Assembly: GCA_002411345.1 (NCBI GenBank)
Contig: DHSL01000030.1
Coordinates: 88,360 to 152,359, forward strand
DNA: 64,000 nucleotides
From: Bacteroidales bacterium UBA5287
Lineage (GTDB): Bacteria; Bacteroidota; Bacteroidia; Bacteroidales; Dysgonomonadaceae
Direction of reading: 5' to 3'
Shown: piece by piece, positions 8,402-17,505 of the stretch
Numbering within the stretch: position 1 is the first letter of the stretch
Layout of the letters: the number at the start of each line of letters is the position of its first letter
Translations under genes and position numbers: made by a program
The notes under the pieces: generated by a model
The model's database searches: none
Told to the model about the DNA's origin: nothing
The model's input: the letters and a program-made list of their open reading frames with translations, nothing else

Positions 8402-10342
8402 TTACCATCCCGGATTTTGAACCAAATTAGGATTTCTATTTAAATCCCACAAAGGTATAGGCATCAGATAATCACGTGGCGTTTGCCATACACGATTCTG
8501 CAATGTCATCAAAATATAATATTGTCCAGGATCTGATCCAGTTGTATTCCATCCCTTCATAGGACTTGTAAAGTATCTGTTTGCTTCTTTCCAACGCAAT
8601 ACATCGAAATATTTTTTCCCTTCGAAACTCAATTCAATTGAACGTTCCTTGTGAATTATTTCGCGTAATCCTTCTTTAGTTAAATGTTTTCCAACATTTT
8701 TAACGATTGAAGCATCACTATAAACATCTTCAATTGCTCTCAAGCCACCTCTTGCACGTACTTTATTCAATGCATCGTAAACTTCTTGATTTGGTCCATA
8801 ATATTCGTTATAAGCTTCAGCGTACATTAAATATAAGTCAGCCATACGAATTATTGGATACGGGAATTTAACGACACGTGCCCAGTGTCCAGTACCTGAT
8901 TCAGGATGTACGAATTTTTTAACACCAATTCCTGTCCAATAAAAGTCAGTTGTGTGTTGTGCTCCTCTACCTCCAGGAAATTCATTATATCTCATTTTCA
9001 GGTCGTTTGCGACATCATGTGTTCTCCAAACACCTCTATCTACAGCAAGCCATGCATAAAAACGCGGTTCTCTGTTCAAACTAAGTTTCACAGTAGTTTC
9101 ACCTGCTTGCATATATCCTTGATGATAATTATCATCAGGGATTGTAGTCAGCTGTAAACGATTATCATAGTCGAAGGTTTTATCTTCCTCAATTGGAACA
9201 CCATTTTTTGTATAATACATTTCAAGCATTCTGAAATCAGCACCCAACCATTGCCAAGCATATTCAGGGGTTGTTGGAGAAGCAACACTACGCATATTAG
9301 TTGCGTGAGCAAAACCTCCCTGACCTGTAAAATCCAAACCAGAGTATCCCCAAACAACTTCATCGTTCCAAGGTTCTACAATTGAAAAACGTTCGTTATA
9401 TGCATATTGTATGATTTCTGATTCTTTAAAATTAGCAACATCCCAAAATTTAGGAGTCCCATCATATGTATACAATTTTTTACCATTAGCTTCAGCAATA
9501 TCAATTGCTTCTTTAATAGCATCTAAAGCATCTTTCCATTTTTCAGCATCATATTCCATTGAGAATAATAATTCTCCATTTTTACCTTTGAAGTTACTGA
9601 AATACTCACTGTTACCATTAAACAAAGGACTTGCTTTTGTCAACAGGATTTCCGCTTTAAGAGCTTTTGCAATTTGTTGATCTACTTGACCTAAATAAGA
9701 CACATCTCTTGCAATAGCCAAATCACCTTCTTTCAATACTCCATCAATTAATCCAACAGCATAATTGAAACAAGAATCAACAGGTTGTCTTTCCTGACGC
9801 ACTTCTTCAACAGGTGAATAAGCCTCAAGATTCTTATCTACAATAACAATAGGTCCGTAAAGACGAGTTAGATAATAATGATAATAAGCCTTAAGCACTT
9901 TAACCTGTGCAATCCAATCCTCTCTTTCTCGAGGAGTTAAATCAGGAACGTTTTCAATATTTTCTAAAAATATATTACAAACACGAATTCCTTCGTACAA
10001 ACTGTTTACGCCGCCACCTCCGGCCCAATAATTGAAAATAGGATCATTTGAATTGTTCCATCCTCTCATTATTTTCTCTCCGCGTGTTTGACCTCTATCT
10101 TCTGCAACAGATGCGTCTAATCGTCCCACCCATTCATCACCAGCTAGTGACATTGAATAGTGTAGTTTCTCATAATTTGGCATATATCGATAGCAGGTTG
10201 ATAAAGCATTCAGTGCTTTATCTCTGTTTTCAAACAAGCTACCAACTTCCACTGTATTATCCGGAACAATTTCGAGATAATCACAACGTGAAAAGAGTAG
10301 TGCTATACCCAAAAAACAAATAAGAAATATTTTTGATTTCAT
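8402..10342 (-). CDS. SusD/RagB-family outer-membrane lipoprotein
   Basis: A 646-aa SusD-family protein with a lipoprotein signal (Cys20 in LLFSRCDYLEIVPDN). The helical TPR-like fold is suggested by EDWIAQVKVLKAYYHYYLTR and later by YPIIRMADLYLMYAEAYNEY. The C-terminal hallmark is IHKERSIELSFEGKKYFDVLRWK, then the terminal YLMPIPLWDLNRNPNLVQNPGW. SusD proteins form the lid of a SusC barrel and bind the incoming ligand at the cell surface. It lies 25 bp downstream of the SusC gene in the same operon. The ligand cannot be read from sequence. Confidence 0.97.
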   Translation of the reverse strand: MKSKIFLICFLGIALLFSRCDYLEIVPDNTVEVGSLFENRDKALNALSTCYRYMPNYEKLHYSMSLAGDEWVGRLDASVAEDRGQTRGEKIMRGWNNSNDPIFNYWAGGGGVNSLYEGIRVCNIFLENIENVPDLTPREREDWIAQVKVLKAYYHYYLTRLYGPIVIVDKNLEAYSPVEEVRQERQPVDSCFNYAVGLIDGVLKEGDLAIARDVSYLGQVDQQIAKALKAEILLTKASPLFNGNSEYFSNFKGKNGELLFSMEYDAEKWKDALDAIKEAIDIAEANGKKLYTYDGTPKFWDVANFKESEIIQYAYNERFSIVEPWNDEVVWGYSGLDFTGQGGFAHATNMRSVASPTTPEYAWQWLGADFRMLEMYYTKNGVPIEEDKTFDYDNRLQLTTIPDDNYHQGYMQAGETTVKLSLNREPRFYAWLAVDRGVWRTHDVANDLKMRYNEFPGGRGAQHTTDFYWTGIGVKKFVHPESGTGHWARVVKFPYPIIRMADLYLMYAEAYNEYYGPNQEVYDALNKVRARGGLRAIEDVYSDASIVKNVGKHLTKEGLREIIHKERSIELSFEGKKYFDVLRWKEANRYFTSPMKGWNTTGSDPGQYYILMTLQNRVWQTPRDYLMPIPLWDLNRNPNLVQNPGW

Positions 10343-10367
10343 ATATATTCTAATTTTATCAAATTAA

Positions 10368-13300
10368 TTAAAAGGATACATTTAATCCAATACTATAAAC
10401 TGTTTGCAATGGGTAATTGAATCCTTCTCCTCCCATTTCAACATCCCATAATTTAAAATCGGATATTTGGAATAAATTCTGTCCGGATAAATACAATCTT
10501 GCAGAATTAATTGACATATTACCAAACCAATTTTCAGGCATAGTAAAGCCAACTTCTGCTGTTTTCATTCTAAGAAAGCGTCCATCTCTCATCCACCATG
10601 TTGAGTTTGACACATTGTTATTAGCATTGTAAGCAGCAGACAATCTTGGCCAAAATGCCTGAGCTACAGGATTATTTGGATTCCAGTGATCATCAGCTAT
10701 ATATTGCAATGCGTTTCTTCTGTTAGCAAATGGTGCAATACTATTTGGATTGATGAAGAAAGACACTCTGTCTTGTCCCTGCATAAAGAATGAAACATCA
10801 AAGTTTTTATATCCTCCTGACAGACCGAATCCATAAGTGATTTCCGGAATAACAGGATAACCAATATGTACTTGATCGTCTGAATTGATTCGACCATCAT
10901 TATTGATATCTTTATATTTGATATCACCAGCTTGAACCGTTCCACCCAGTTGTTGTGCGGGAGAATTCGCAACGTCTGCTTCATCAATAAACAATCTTTC
11001 AGCGATGTATCCTTTCCAAGTATTGATTGGCCAACCAATATTACTTAGATATTTCCATCTGTATTCAGGTTCCTCATTTTGAATAACTTCATTATGAGCA
11101 TAAGTAAAATTAAAACGTCCAGTTACCCAAGTATCTTTATTAAAAGAGTGGTTTAAATCGAGTGAGCCGTCCCATCCTGCACTACTAACTTCGCCCACGT
11201 TACCATAAACATTACTTGTGAGTCCCATTGTTTCAGGAAGATTTGCTCTAGCTTGATAAATTTGCTTTCTGTTTTCTGTAAAATATTCAAGAATCAATTT
11301 AAGAGCTCTGTTCTTTAAGATATCCAATTCGAAACCAACATTCTGTTTTACAGCTATTTCCCATGTGATCTGCGGATTTGCATATCTGTTTATAGAAAAA
11401 CCTCCATAGCTTGAATTAAAGTTTTTACCCCAAGAATATCCCCATGATCCCGGATCGATATCAGATAAGAAAAAGAATCGATCTTGAGGTCCTGCGATTT
11501 GGTCGTTACCTACTTGTCCTAATGAGTATTTCAATTTAAACATTGGGAACATATCAGATAATGATTCCCAATAAGGTTCGTTTGATATAAGATAACCCAA
11601 TCCCATAGCAGGGAATAAACCCCATCTGTGATCCTGAGCAAATTTTTCTGAACCAGTATAAGTCAAACTCACTTCCGCAAGATATTTATCCATAAAGCCG
11701 TAATTCACACGTCCTCTAAGACCCTGTAAGCGTTGTGGCAATGTACGTTGAATTGTTCCTCCGTTACCACTTGTATCTTTAATTTCTTCTTGAGTATAAA
11801 TCAACAATCCACTAACGTCATGTTTATCATCAAATCTGCGTGAATATGTAAGACCACCTTCAAGATACATTCTGAAAGATCCACTTTTCCAAGGTTCCGG
11901 ATTTCCAAGTGCATCAGTTCCTCTGTGAACTTCCTGTAATACATACGTATCAGTAAATTCATCGTAACTCTTTATATTATAAAGATATGGATCATAGCTT
12001 CTTTTGTTTTCAGCATAATTATCGCTTTTAATAGAGACTTTTGCTCTTGCCATAAGTCCTTCTGTAAAAGAATCTAAATTCTGATCGAGTGAGAACTGAG
12101 AAGTTATTCTTCCTGTTGAACCATCTTTATAACCACGTACCATTCTTGCAAAGGGATTTGACATAGTTCCTGTAGCATCTGATCCGAAAAGAGTATGTTT
12201 CACATAAGCTCTTTCTTCGTCCGGAAGATAGAATTTTGGAAACTCAACCGGGTTTGAATTCATTACACTGGAAAAAATAGTATTTGTATCATCTACTGGT
12301 CCGGTATAATTTTCAAACATTGAATTCATATTGATATCCAATTTTGTTGTTGGAGTTAAATCGATTGTAATATTTGAAAGCATATTAAATCGGTCGATAT
12401 CAATATTATTTTTGAAATTGTTCAGACGGTTATCTTTTAAAATACCTTTATCCTTATCATAAGAAAGTGATAAATAATATTTAACAACCGTTCCACCACC
12501 TGTAATGTTAAGATTATAATGTTGGTTGAACGAACCCGATTTAAACATTTCGTCATACCAGTTGATATTTGGGAATGCATATTCATTGAGATTGTTCTTT
12601 GTATTATCAATCTTTTGTGGGCTATAATATGGTTCCAAGAGAGGATTATCATTGAACTGAGCCTGATTATACAGATTCATATATGTAACACCATCCACAG
12701 TTTGTTGAATCTTTGTAGGCGAAGTAAATCGTCCCTCACCTCTGAATGAGATATGAGGTTTACCAGCCTGACCTTTTTTTGTAGTAACCATGATTACACC
12801 GTTAGCTCCCTTAGATCCGTACAAAGCTGCTGATGTAGCATCTTTTAACACAGAGAATGAAGCAATGTTATCTGGGTCGACACGTGCCAAGTCATTTGCA
12901 CTCACTTCGAATCCATCCATAAGAATAAGAGGACTACTTGCATATCCAAAAGTTGTAACACCACGAACGAAGAATTGTGCATTATCTGCTCCCGGTTCAC
13001 CACTTCTCTGGTAAGAAATCACACCTGCAAGACGTCCAGCTAAAGCTGAAGTAAGGTTACTTGAAGGAACTCTAAGTTCTTTTGGGTCAATTGTTTCAAT
13101 AGACGACACGATACTTTCTTTCTTTTGAGTAGAGAAAGCTGTAACCGTTACTTCATCAAGTAATTCAACGTCTTCTTGCATTGTAACATTGTGTGTTGTT
13201 GTATTTCCAACAACTACGGTTAAAGTTCTCATACCAACAAACCGAAAAGTCAATTCATTTTCCGGTGCAGCTTCAATAGAATAACGACCATCAATGTCGG

Positions 13301-13577
13301 TAATAACACCTCCTGCCTGTCCTGCTAACTGAACAGTCACACCCGGGAGAGGATTATTATCAGGATCAAGAACAACTCCTGTAATTGTTCTTTTAGCTTG
13401 CTGGATACTAAGCACATCATTCACTTCCACACTAGATTTATCAGCATAAATCGGTATAGAAATGCATAAAATTGAAATAAGAATTACGATTTTAGGCGCA
13501 ATCTCGAAGAATCTAAAAGATAATCTGTCTTTTAAATTCCATTTAGATTTTTCATCTGGAAAATTAACATTATTCAT
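10368..13577 (-). CDS. SusC/RagA-family TonB-linked outer-membrane receptor
   Basis: A 1069-aa TonB-dependent transporter. A hydrophobic signal at about residues 28-45 follows an unusually long N-region of some 20 polar residues. A carboxypeptidase-regulatory-like domain spans about 64-140 (TITGVVLDPDNNPLPGVTVQ). The plug begins at DEVTVTAFSTQKKE (141-154) and includes LKDATSAALYGSKGANGVIMV. The rest is a beta barrel ending in a terminal Phe (SIGLNVSF), as expected for BAM-dependent assembly. It is the first gene of a four-gene operon. No ECF/anti-sigma pair or hybrid two-component regulator is visible nearby. An alternative start closer to the signal peptide cannot be excluded. Confidence 0.96.
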   Translation of the reverse strand: MNNVNFPDEKSKWNLKDRLSFRFFEIAPKIVILISILCISIPIYADKSSVEVNDVLSIQQAKRTITGVVLDPDNNPLPGVTVQLAGQAGGVITDIDGRYSIEAAPENELTFRFVGMRTLTVVVGNTTTHNVTMQEDVELLDEVTVTAFSTQKKESIVSSIETIDPKELRVPSSNLTSALAGRLAGVISYQRSGEPGADNAQFFVRGVTTFGYASSPLILMDGFEVSANDLARVDPDNIASFSVLKDATSAALYGSKGANGVIMVTTKKGQAGKPHISFRGEGRFTSPTKIQQTVDGVTYMNLYNQAQFNDNPLLEPYYSPQKIDNTKNNLNEYAFPNINWYDEMFKSGSFNQHYNLNITGGGTVVKYYLSLSYDKDKGILKDNRLNNFKNNIDIDRFNMLSNITIDLTPTTKLDINMNSMFENYTGPVDDTNTIFSSVMNSNPVEFPKFYLPDEERAYVKHTLFGSDATGTMSNPFARMVRGYKDGSTGRITSQFSLDQNLDSFTEGLMARAKVSIKSDNYAENKRSYDPYLYNIKSYDEFTDTYVLQEVHRGTDALGNPEPWKSGSFRMYLEGGLTYSRRFDDKHDVSGLLIYTQEEIKDTSGNGGTIQRTLPQRLQGLRGRVNYGFMDKYLAEVSLTYTGSEKFAQDHRWGLFPAMGLGYLISNEPYWESLSDMFPMFKLKYSLGQVGNDQIAGPQDRFFFLSDIDPGSWGYSWGKNFNSSYGGFSINRYANPQITWEIAVKQNVGFELDILKNRALKLILEYFTENRKQIYQARANLPETMGLTSNVYGNVGEVSSAGWDGSLDLNHSFNKDTWVTGRFNFTYAHNEVIQNEEPEYRWKYLSNIGWPINTWKGYIAERLFIDEADVANSPAQQLGGTVQAGDIKYKDINNDGRINSDDQVHIGYPVIPEITYGFGLSGGYKNFDVSFFMQGQDRVSFFINPNSIAPFANRRNALQYIADDHWNPNNPVAQAFWPRLSAAYNANNNVSNSTWWMRDGRFLRMKTAEVGFTMPENWFGNMSINSARLYLSGQNLFQISDFKLWDVEMGGEGFNYPLQTVYSIGLNVSF

Positions 13578-13700
13578 ACATTTTCATTTATTTAAATTTA
13601 ATGAGTTATTATTTTTCATTCACAAAACAAAATTGATTTTAATAGTTTATTTAATTCATAGGCACATAAAAATTTAATGGATTTATATATTTAACGATTT

Positions 13701-13708
13701 CAAAGGTA
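13701..13708 (-). promoter_or_regulatory. Candidate -7 box of the left SusCD operon
   Basis: On the minus strand this reads TACCTTTG, an exact match to the Bacteroidetes TAnnTTTG -7 element, about 120 nt upstream of the SusC start. A clear -33 TTTG at 19-21 nt spacing is not present, so the call rests on one box. The 13578-13822 stretch holds no gene that I can support. Confidence 0.4.
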
Positions 13709-13822
13709 AACAAAATTATACAATTTCTGTAATTTTTACACTAAATTTTCTATTTTAACATAACAATATCTTATTAATCTGATTACCAAACAATTTATGA
13801 TTTACATAATTTATAAAATATT

Positions 13823-13853
13823 TTTGCAAAAACAATTTGATGTATTACCTTTA
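13823..13853 (+). promoter_or_regulatory. Candidate promoter of the small lipoprotein gene
   Basis: TTTG at 13823-13826, a 19-nt spacer and TACCTTTA at 13846-13853 approximate the Bacteroidetes -33/-7 promoter, with one mismatch in the -7 box. It lies about 75 nt before the ATG at 13928. Confidence 0.35.
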
Positions 13854-13927
13854 CATTAATTTGTGAATGATATAGTTTACAAAGCATTAGTAATATGATT
13901 TTTATTATACCAAAAACGGATACAATT

Positions 13928-14356
13928 ATGAAAATTAAAGCACTTTTTGCATCTTCGATAATGATAACATTATTCTTTTTAATGTCATCTTGCGCCAATA
14001 GCGGTGGATTTGACGAATGTCATAACTCCATTTACTTAACTAATAATTCAGACAAAACAATCTATTATGTTAGCACATTAAAAGAAAATTTTTTCAATTT
14101 TGATCCCACAAATCCTACATACGCAACCGATTTGAAAATAAAACCCGGTGAAAAAATGAAAGTAAGAATTGGCTTTCAACTATCTTGTTGGGAACAAGTA
14201 CTTGACAATGCCGGAGGTTATGTTTATATCTATATCTACGATGCTGAATATCTTGAATCGACTGATTGGCAAAGTGCAAAGAATAACTATATTAAGAAAT
14301 ACAAGCTTGACACAAATCAACTAAAAAAATCAAACTGGAGTGTAGTTTATTCTTAA
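13928..14356 (+). CDS. Small lipoprotein of unknown function
   Basis: I do not recognise this family. The frame opens at 13895, but the ATG at 13928 gives a proper lipoprotein signal (lipobox SSC with Cys22) and a 142-aa precursor. The mature part has HNSIYLTNNSDKTIYYVST followed by many aromatic and charged residues, suggesting a small beta-sandwich on the periplasmic side or at the surface. Two more Cys residues (in FDECHN and LSCWEQ) could form a disulphide. It stands alone between a divergent SusCD operon and an exporter operon. The stretch 14357-14700 downstream is AT-rich and shows no gene; no convincing -33/-7 pair for the next operon was seen there. Confidence 0.75.
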   Translation: MKIKALFASSIMITLFFLMSSCANSGGFDECHNSIYLTNNSDKTIYYVSTLKENFFNFDPTNPTYATDLKIKPGEKMKVRIGFQLSCWEQVLDNAGGYVYIYIYDAEYLESTDWQSAKNNYIKKYKLDTNQLKKSNWSVVYS

Positions 14357-14700
14357 TAGATATTCAAGAATACAAATACGGCATATTATTGATTAAACAT
14401 CCTTCAAAAGCATTGGTTTTCATTACTTTAGTTGATACAATTACTAATATAGGAAGCCTGAATGTATTTTAATAATGGTTTTATGATATCGTTTTCTTAT
14501 TTAATAATGAATTCTGTTTTCTGATAAAAAACTGAATCTTCAAAGAAAAGTTACACTTTTTATTTGTTAAAATAAAACAACATTCAACAATATAATATTA
14601 AAAAATTAGACTTATTTAGTGTCACATTGAGGTATTTACAGATGAAAACGATTAAGATTTATTAAATATTTTATTTTACAGCTATTATATATAGGTTTTT

Positions 14701-15393
14701 ATGGAAATTGCAGCAAGACTTATTGAAGCGGGTAAGGAATACAAAACAGGTGATTCTATAATTGTTGCATTGCAACCCACATCTACAGAAATAAAGAAGG
14801 GAGAGATTACCCTACTGGTTGGTCCATCAGGCTCAGGTAAAACCACATTGTTATCACTATTAGGGTCAGTAATTTATCCTACCACAGGTAAAGTTTGGGT
14901 TGGAGATACTTGTGTGAATGATCTTCCTGAAAAAGAACTTGCTCGATTACGGCTTGAACATATTGGATTTGTATTTCAAGGATTCAATTTGCTTGCACCA
15001 TTGAACGCTTTGGAAAATGTTATGCACCCCCTCTTGTTATTGGGTGTCAGCAGGAAAGAAGCAAAAAAAAGAGCAATGGAATTAATCAACACCTTTGGTA
15101 TGGAGGATCGAATATATAATCTTCCCCGGAATCTTAGTGGAGGCCAGCAGCAGCGTATAGCTATAGCCCGTTCGTTAATTACAAATCCCCAACTAATTCT
15201 GTGTGATGAACCTACAGCCTCTTTAGATCACAAAAGTGCTAAAATAGTGATGGATATGTTAAGCAAACTTTCTTTAGATAATCGAGCAGTGATTGTAGTC
15301 ACCCACGATGTTAGATTAAAGAAATTTGCAGATAGAACCATATATTTATCTGAAGGAAAAATCAGTGAAACAAGTATAGAAAACGAATTTTAA
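14701..15393 (+). CDS. ABC exporter ATPase, MacB/LolD/DevA type
   Basis: A 230-aa ATPase of the size of LolD, DevA and the MacB nucleotide-binding domain. Walker A is GPSGSGKTT (41-49), the ABC signature is LSGGQQQR (145-152), Walker B with catalytic Glu is LILCDEP (165-171), and the switch His is in VVTHD (200-203). It leads an operon with an HlyD-type adaptor, an FtsX-type permease and a TolC-type outer-membrane protein, an arrangement like DevBCA-TolC exporters. The substrate is unknown. Confidence 0.93.
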   Translation: MEIAARLIEAGKEYKTGDSIIVALQPTSTEIKKGEITLLVGPSGSGKTTLLSLLGSVIYPTTGKVWVGDTCVNDLPEKELARLRLEHIGFVFQGFNLLAPLNALENVMHPLLLLGVSRKEAKKRAMELINTFGMEDRIYNLPRNLSGGQQQRIAIARSLITNPQLILCDEPTASLDHKSAKIVMDMLSKLSLDNRAVIVVTHDVRLKKFADRTIYLSEGKISETSIENEF

Positions 15394-15420
15394 AACAACA
15401 ATAAAGGTTAATCAAAACTG

Positions 15421-16353
15421 ATGAAAACAAAAATATTATCAATTGCAATCATTTTGATTTTAATTGGTTGTAGCAATAAGAAAGAACATTCCTCACAACC
15501 AACAAATGAATTCACGGTGGAAAATGTTGTAGGGATTGGAAAGATTTTGCCTCAAGGAGGTATAATCGATTTAGCAGCTCCATCATCGGGCATTGTTAAA
15601 GAAGTTTATTTTAAGGCCGGCGATAGCGTGAGTGCAGGAAATATTATTCTTATGCTTGAAAACTCAGACGAAGAGCTATCAGTTAAAGAAGTAGATTCAC
15701 GACTTTCTTCACAAAAGTTAGCCGTTGAGTCATCTCTACTTTTATTGGAGCAAGAAAAGTTAGCTCACAAAGAGCGGCAGCGACTACTAAATGACGCAGA
15801 GCAACTACTAAAAGTGGGAGCCACAACTGGAGAAAATGTAAGGACATTGCAGAATGAATTTAATTTAGGAATTGAAAAGCTAAAAAAAATTGAGAATGAC
15901 TACAAGATACAACAGTCTCAGTTGAGCGAAATGAATATTCAACGGTCATCTCGGATAAACGACCTTGACAAAATGATATTTCGCGCACCTATAGATGGCA
16001 TTCTATTGGATTTGACACCAAAGACCGGAGAATCTGTAAGTATTTATCAACAATATGGGCGTTTATCACCCAACAAACCTCTTATAGTGAAAGCTGAAAT
16101 TGACGAACTCTTTGCAGACCGGTTAAAAGTTGGACAACTATGTAAGATCAACTTCCCTGGAGATTCTGTTGCAGCCGCAACTGGTGAATTAGTATTTATA
16201 TCTCCTGATTTGAAAAAGAAATCGCTTTTTTCAGACAGCGGAACAGACCTTGAAGATCGTCGCATCCGTGAGATTGAGGTGTCGCTGAATGAAATTTACA
16301 AAACACTTTTCATTGAATCGAAAATAGAATGCATCATTCAACTAAATAAATAA
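15421..16353 (+). CDS. HlyD-family periplasmic adaptor lipoprotein (DevB-like)
   Basis: A 310-aa membrane-fusion protein anchored through lipobox Cys17 (ILIGCSNKK). The biotinyl-lipoyl-like half-motif VYFKAGDSVSAGNIILMLEN is near residues 60-80. A long coiled-coil hairpin (about 85-180, with ESSLLLLEQEKLAHKERQR) follows, then the second lipoyl half (IFRAPIDGILLDLTPKTGE). It bridges the inner-membrane permease encoded next and the TolC-type channel encoded last. It starts 27 bp after the ATPase stop. Confidence 0.9.
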   Translation: MKTKILSIAIILILIGCSNKKEHSSQPTNEFTVENVVGIGKILPQGGIIDLAAPSSGIVKEVYFKAGDSVSAGNIILMLENSDEELSVKEVDSRLSSQKLAVESSLLLLEQEKLAHKERQRLLNDAEQLLKVGATTGENVRTLQNEFNLGIEKLKKIENDYKIQQSQLSEMNIQRSSRINDLDKMIFRAPIDGILLDLTPKTGESVSIYQQYGRLSPNKPLIVKAEIDELFADRLKVGQLCKINFPGDSVAAATGELVFISPDLKKKSLFSDSGTDLEDRRIREIEVSLNEIYKTLFIESKIECIIQLNK

Positions 16354-16356
16354 ATC

Positions 16357-17493
16357 ATGTTGTCAACTGCCTATAAATTTGTCCGCTTCGAAAAATCCAA
16401 AAGCATGGGCATACTAACTGCTATTATAATCAGTATTTATCTAATAGGTATTGAATTAGGAATGTTTTTTTATTTAGCCGATATAATAGGAGGTATTGTA
16501 GGTAATGCAAACCCAAAATACGCACAGGTTTTTGTTGTCAAGCGCCAGACAGAGAATGCAAATCAGGTTTCACCTTTTGACGTACGATGGGTTAATCAGT
16601 TACGCAGTATTGAAGGCGTTGATGAAACTCACGGTTTTATCATGACTAATGTATCTGTGAAATTTCCCAATGGTAAAGATGCACCCGCGATGATTATCGG
16701 CAGCGATTATCCAGCAATGGCAGCAGGTCCCAGCTCTGATTTAATTTATTCCGGTTCTTTGCAAGACTTAGCTGAACCAGAGATAGTATCAACAGATTAT
16801 TATGATAACAAGACACTTCGTTATGATATTCAACCCGGGACTAGATTTGAAATTAACGGAAAATCAGCGACAGTAGGTCTTATCACTCGTGATGCAAAAG
16901 GTTTTAATACTCCATACATTTATACAACTTCTGATAAAGCCCGATATTATTCAGGACTATCTTCCTCACTTGTAAGCGGGATTATCCTTACAGTAAAAGA
17001 TCCAACTAAAATTGAATCAGTAGTCTCTCAAATAAACAGTATTGCTCCGGACTTGAAGGCGTGGTCCGCCAAAGAACTAAGAACAGCCAGTATCATTAAT
17101 GTAATGACAGCAAACAATATGGGCATGAGTTTTGCCACATTGGTCCTTTTTGGAATCATCAGTGGTTTTTTCATAGTCGGTTTAACAATGTATTCTGTAA
17201 CTTACGACAGGATAAAAGACTATGGCACTCTTAAAGCCATTGGAGCTTCGAGCAGTTATATTACACGTCTAGTGGTTACTCAATCAATCATATATGCTCT
17301 GATCGGCTATTTCATATCACTTTTACTGCTTATCGTTTCAAAAATAGGAATGGCTAATGCGGGGTTAATTATCAGTTTGACACCCACCCTTCTTGCTTTT
17401 CTATTACTTACAACAGTAATTATTTCTGCAGGTAGTTCCTATTTTTCAATCAGGAAACTTAGAAAAGTAGAACCTTCGTCTGTATTTCGTTAA
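16357..17493 (+). CDS. FtsX/MacB-type ABC permease (DevC-like)
   Basis: A 378-aa permease with one N-terminal membrane segment (about 20-45), a periplasmic domain to about 245, and three C-terminal segments with the FtsX-domain signature YDRIKDYGTLKAIGASSSYI. This four-helix topology is that of MacB/DevC mechanotransmission permeases, which drive export from the periplasm rather than directly across the inner membrane. It starts 3 bp after the adaptor stop and is surely cotranscribed. Confidence 0.9.
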   Translation: MLSTAYKFVRFEKSKSMGILTAIIISIYLIGIELGMFFYLADIIGGIVGNANPKYAQVFVVKRQTENANQVSPFDVRWVNQLRSIEGVDETHGFIMTNVSVKFPNGKDAPAMIIGSDYPAMAAGPSSDLIYSGSLQDLAEPEIVSTDYYDNKTLRYDIQPGTRFEINGKSATVGLITRDAKGFNTPYIYTTSDKARYYSGLSSSLVSGIILTVKDPTKIESVVSQINSIAPDLKAWSAKELRTASIINVMTANNMGMSFATLVLFGIISGFFIVGLTMYSVTYDRIKDYGTLKAIGASSSYITRLVVTQSIIYALIGYFISLLLLIVSKIGMANAGLIISLTPTLLAFLLLTTVIISAGSSYFSIRKLRKVEPSSVFR

Positions 17494-17505
17494 AAAATTT
17501 TACCT

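Noticed and set aside
8379..8408. Upstream start of the DUF4959-type lipoprotein gene at 8408
   Set aside because: It overlaps the SusD gene and places a polar stretch before the signal peptide; the ATG at 8378 fits better.
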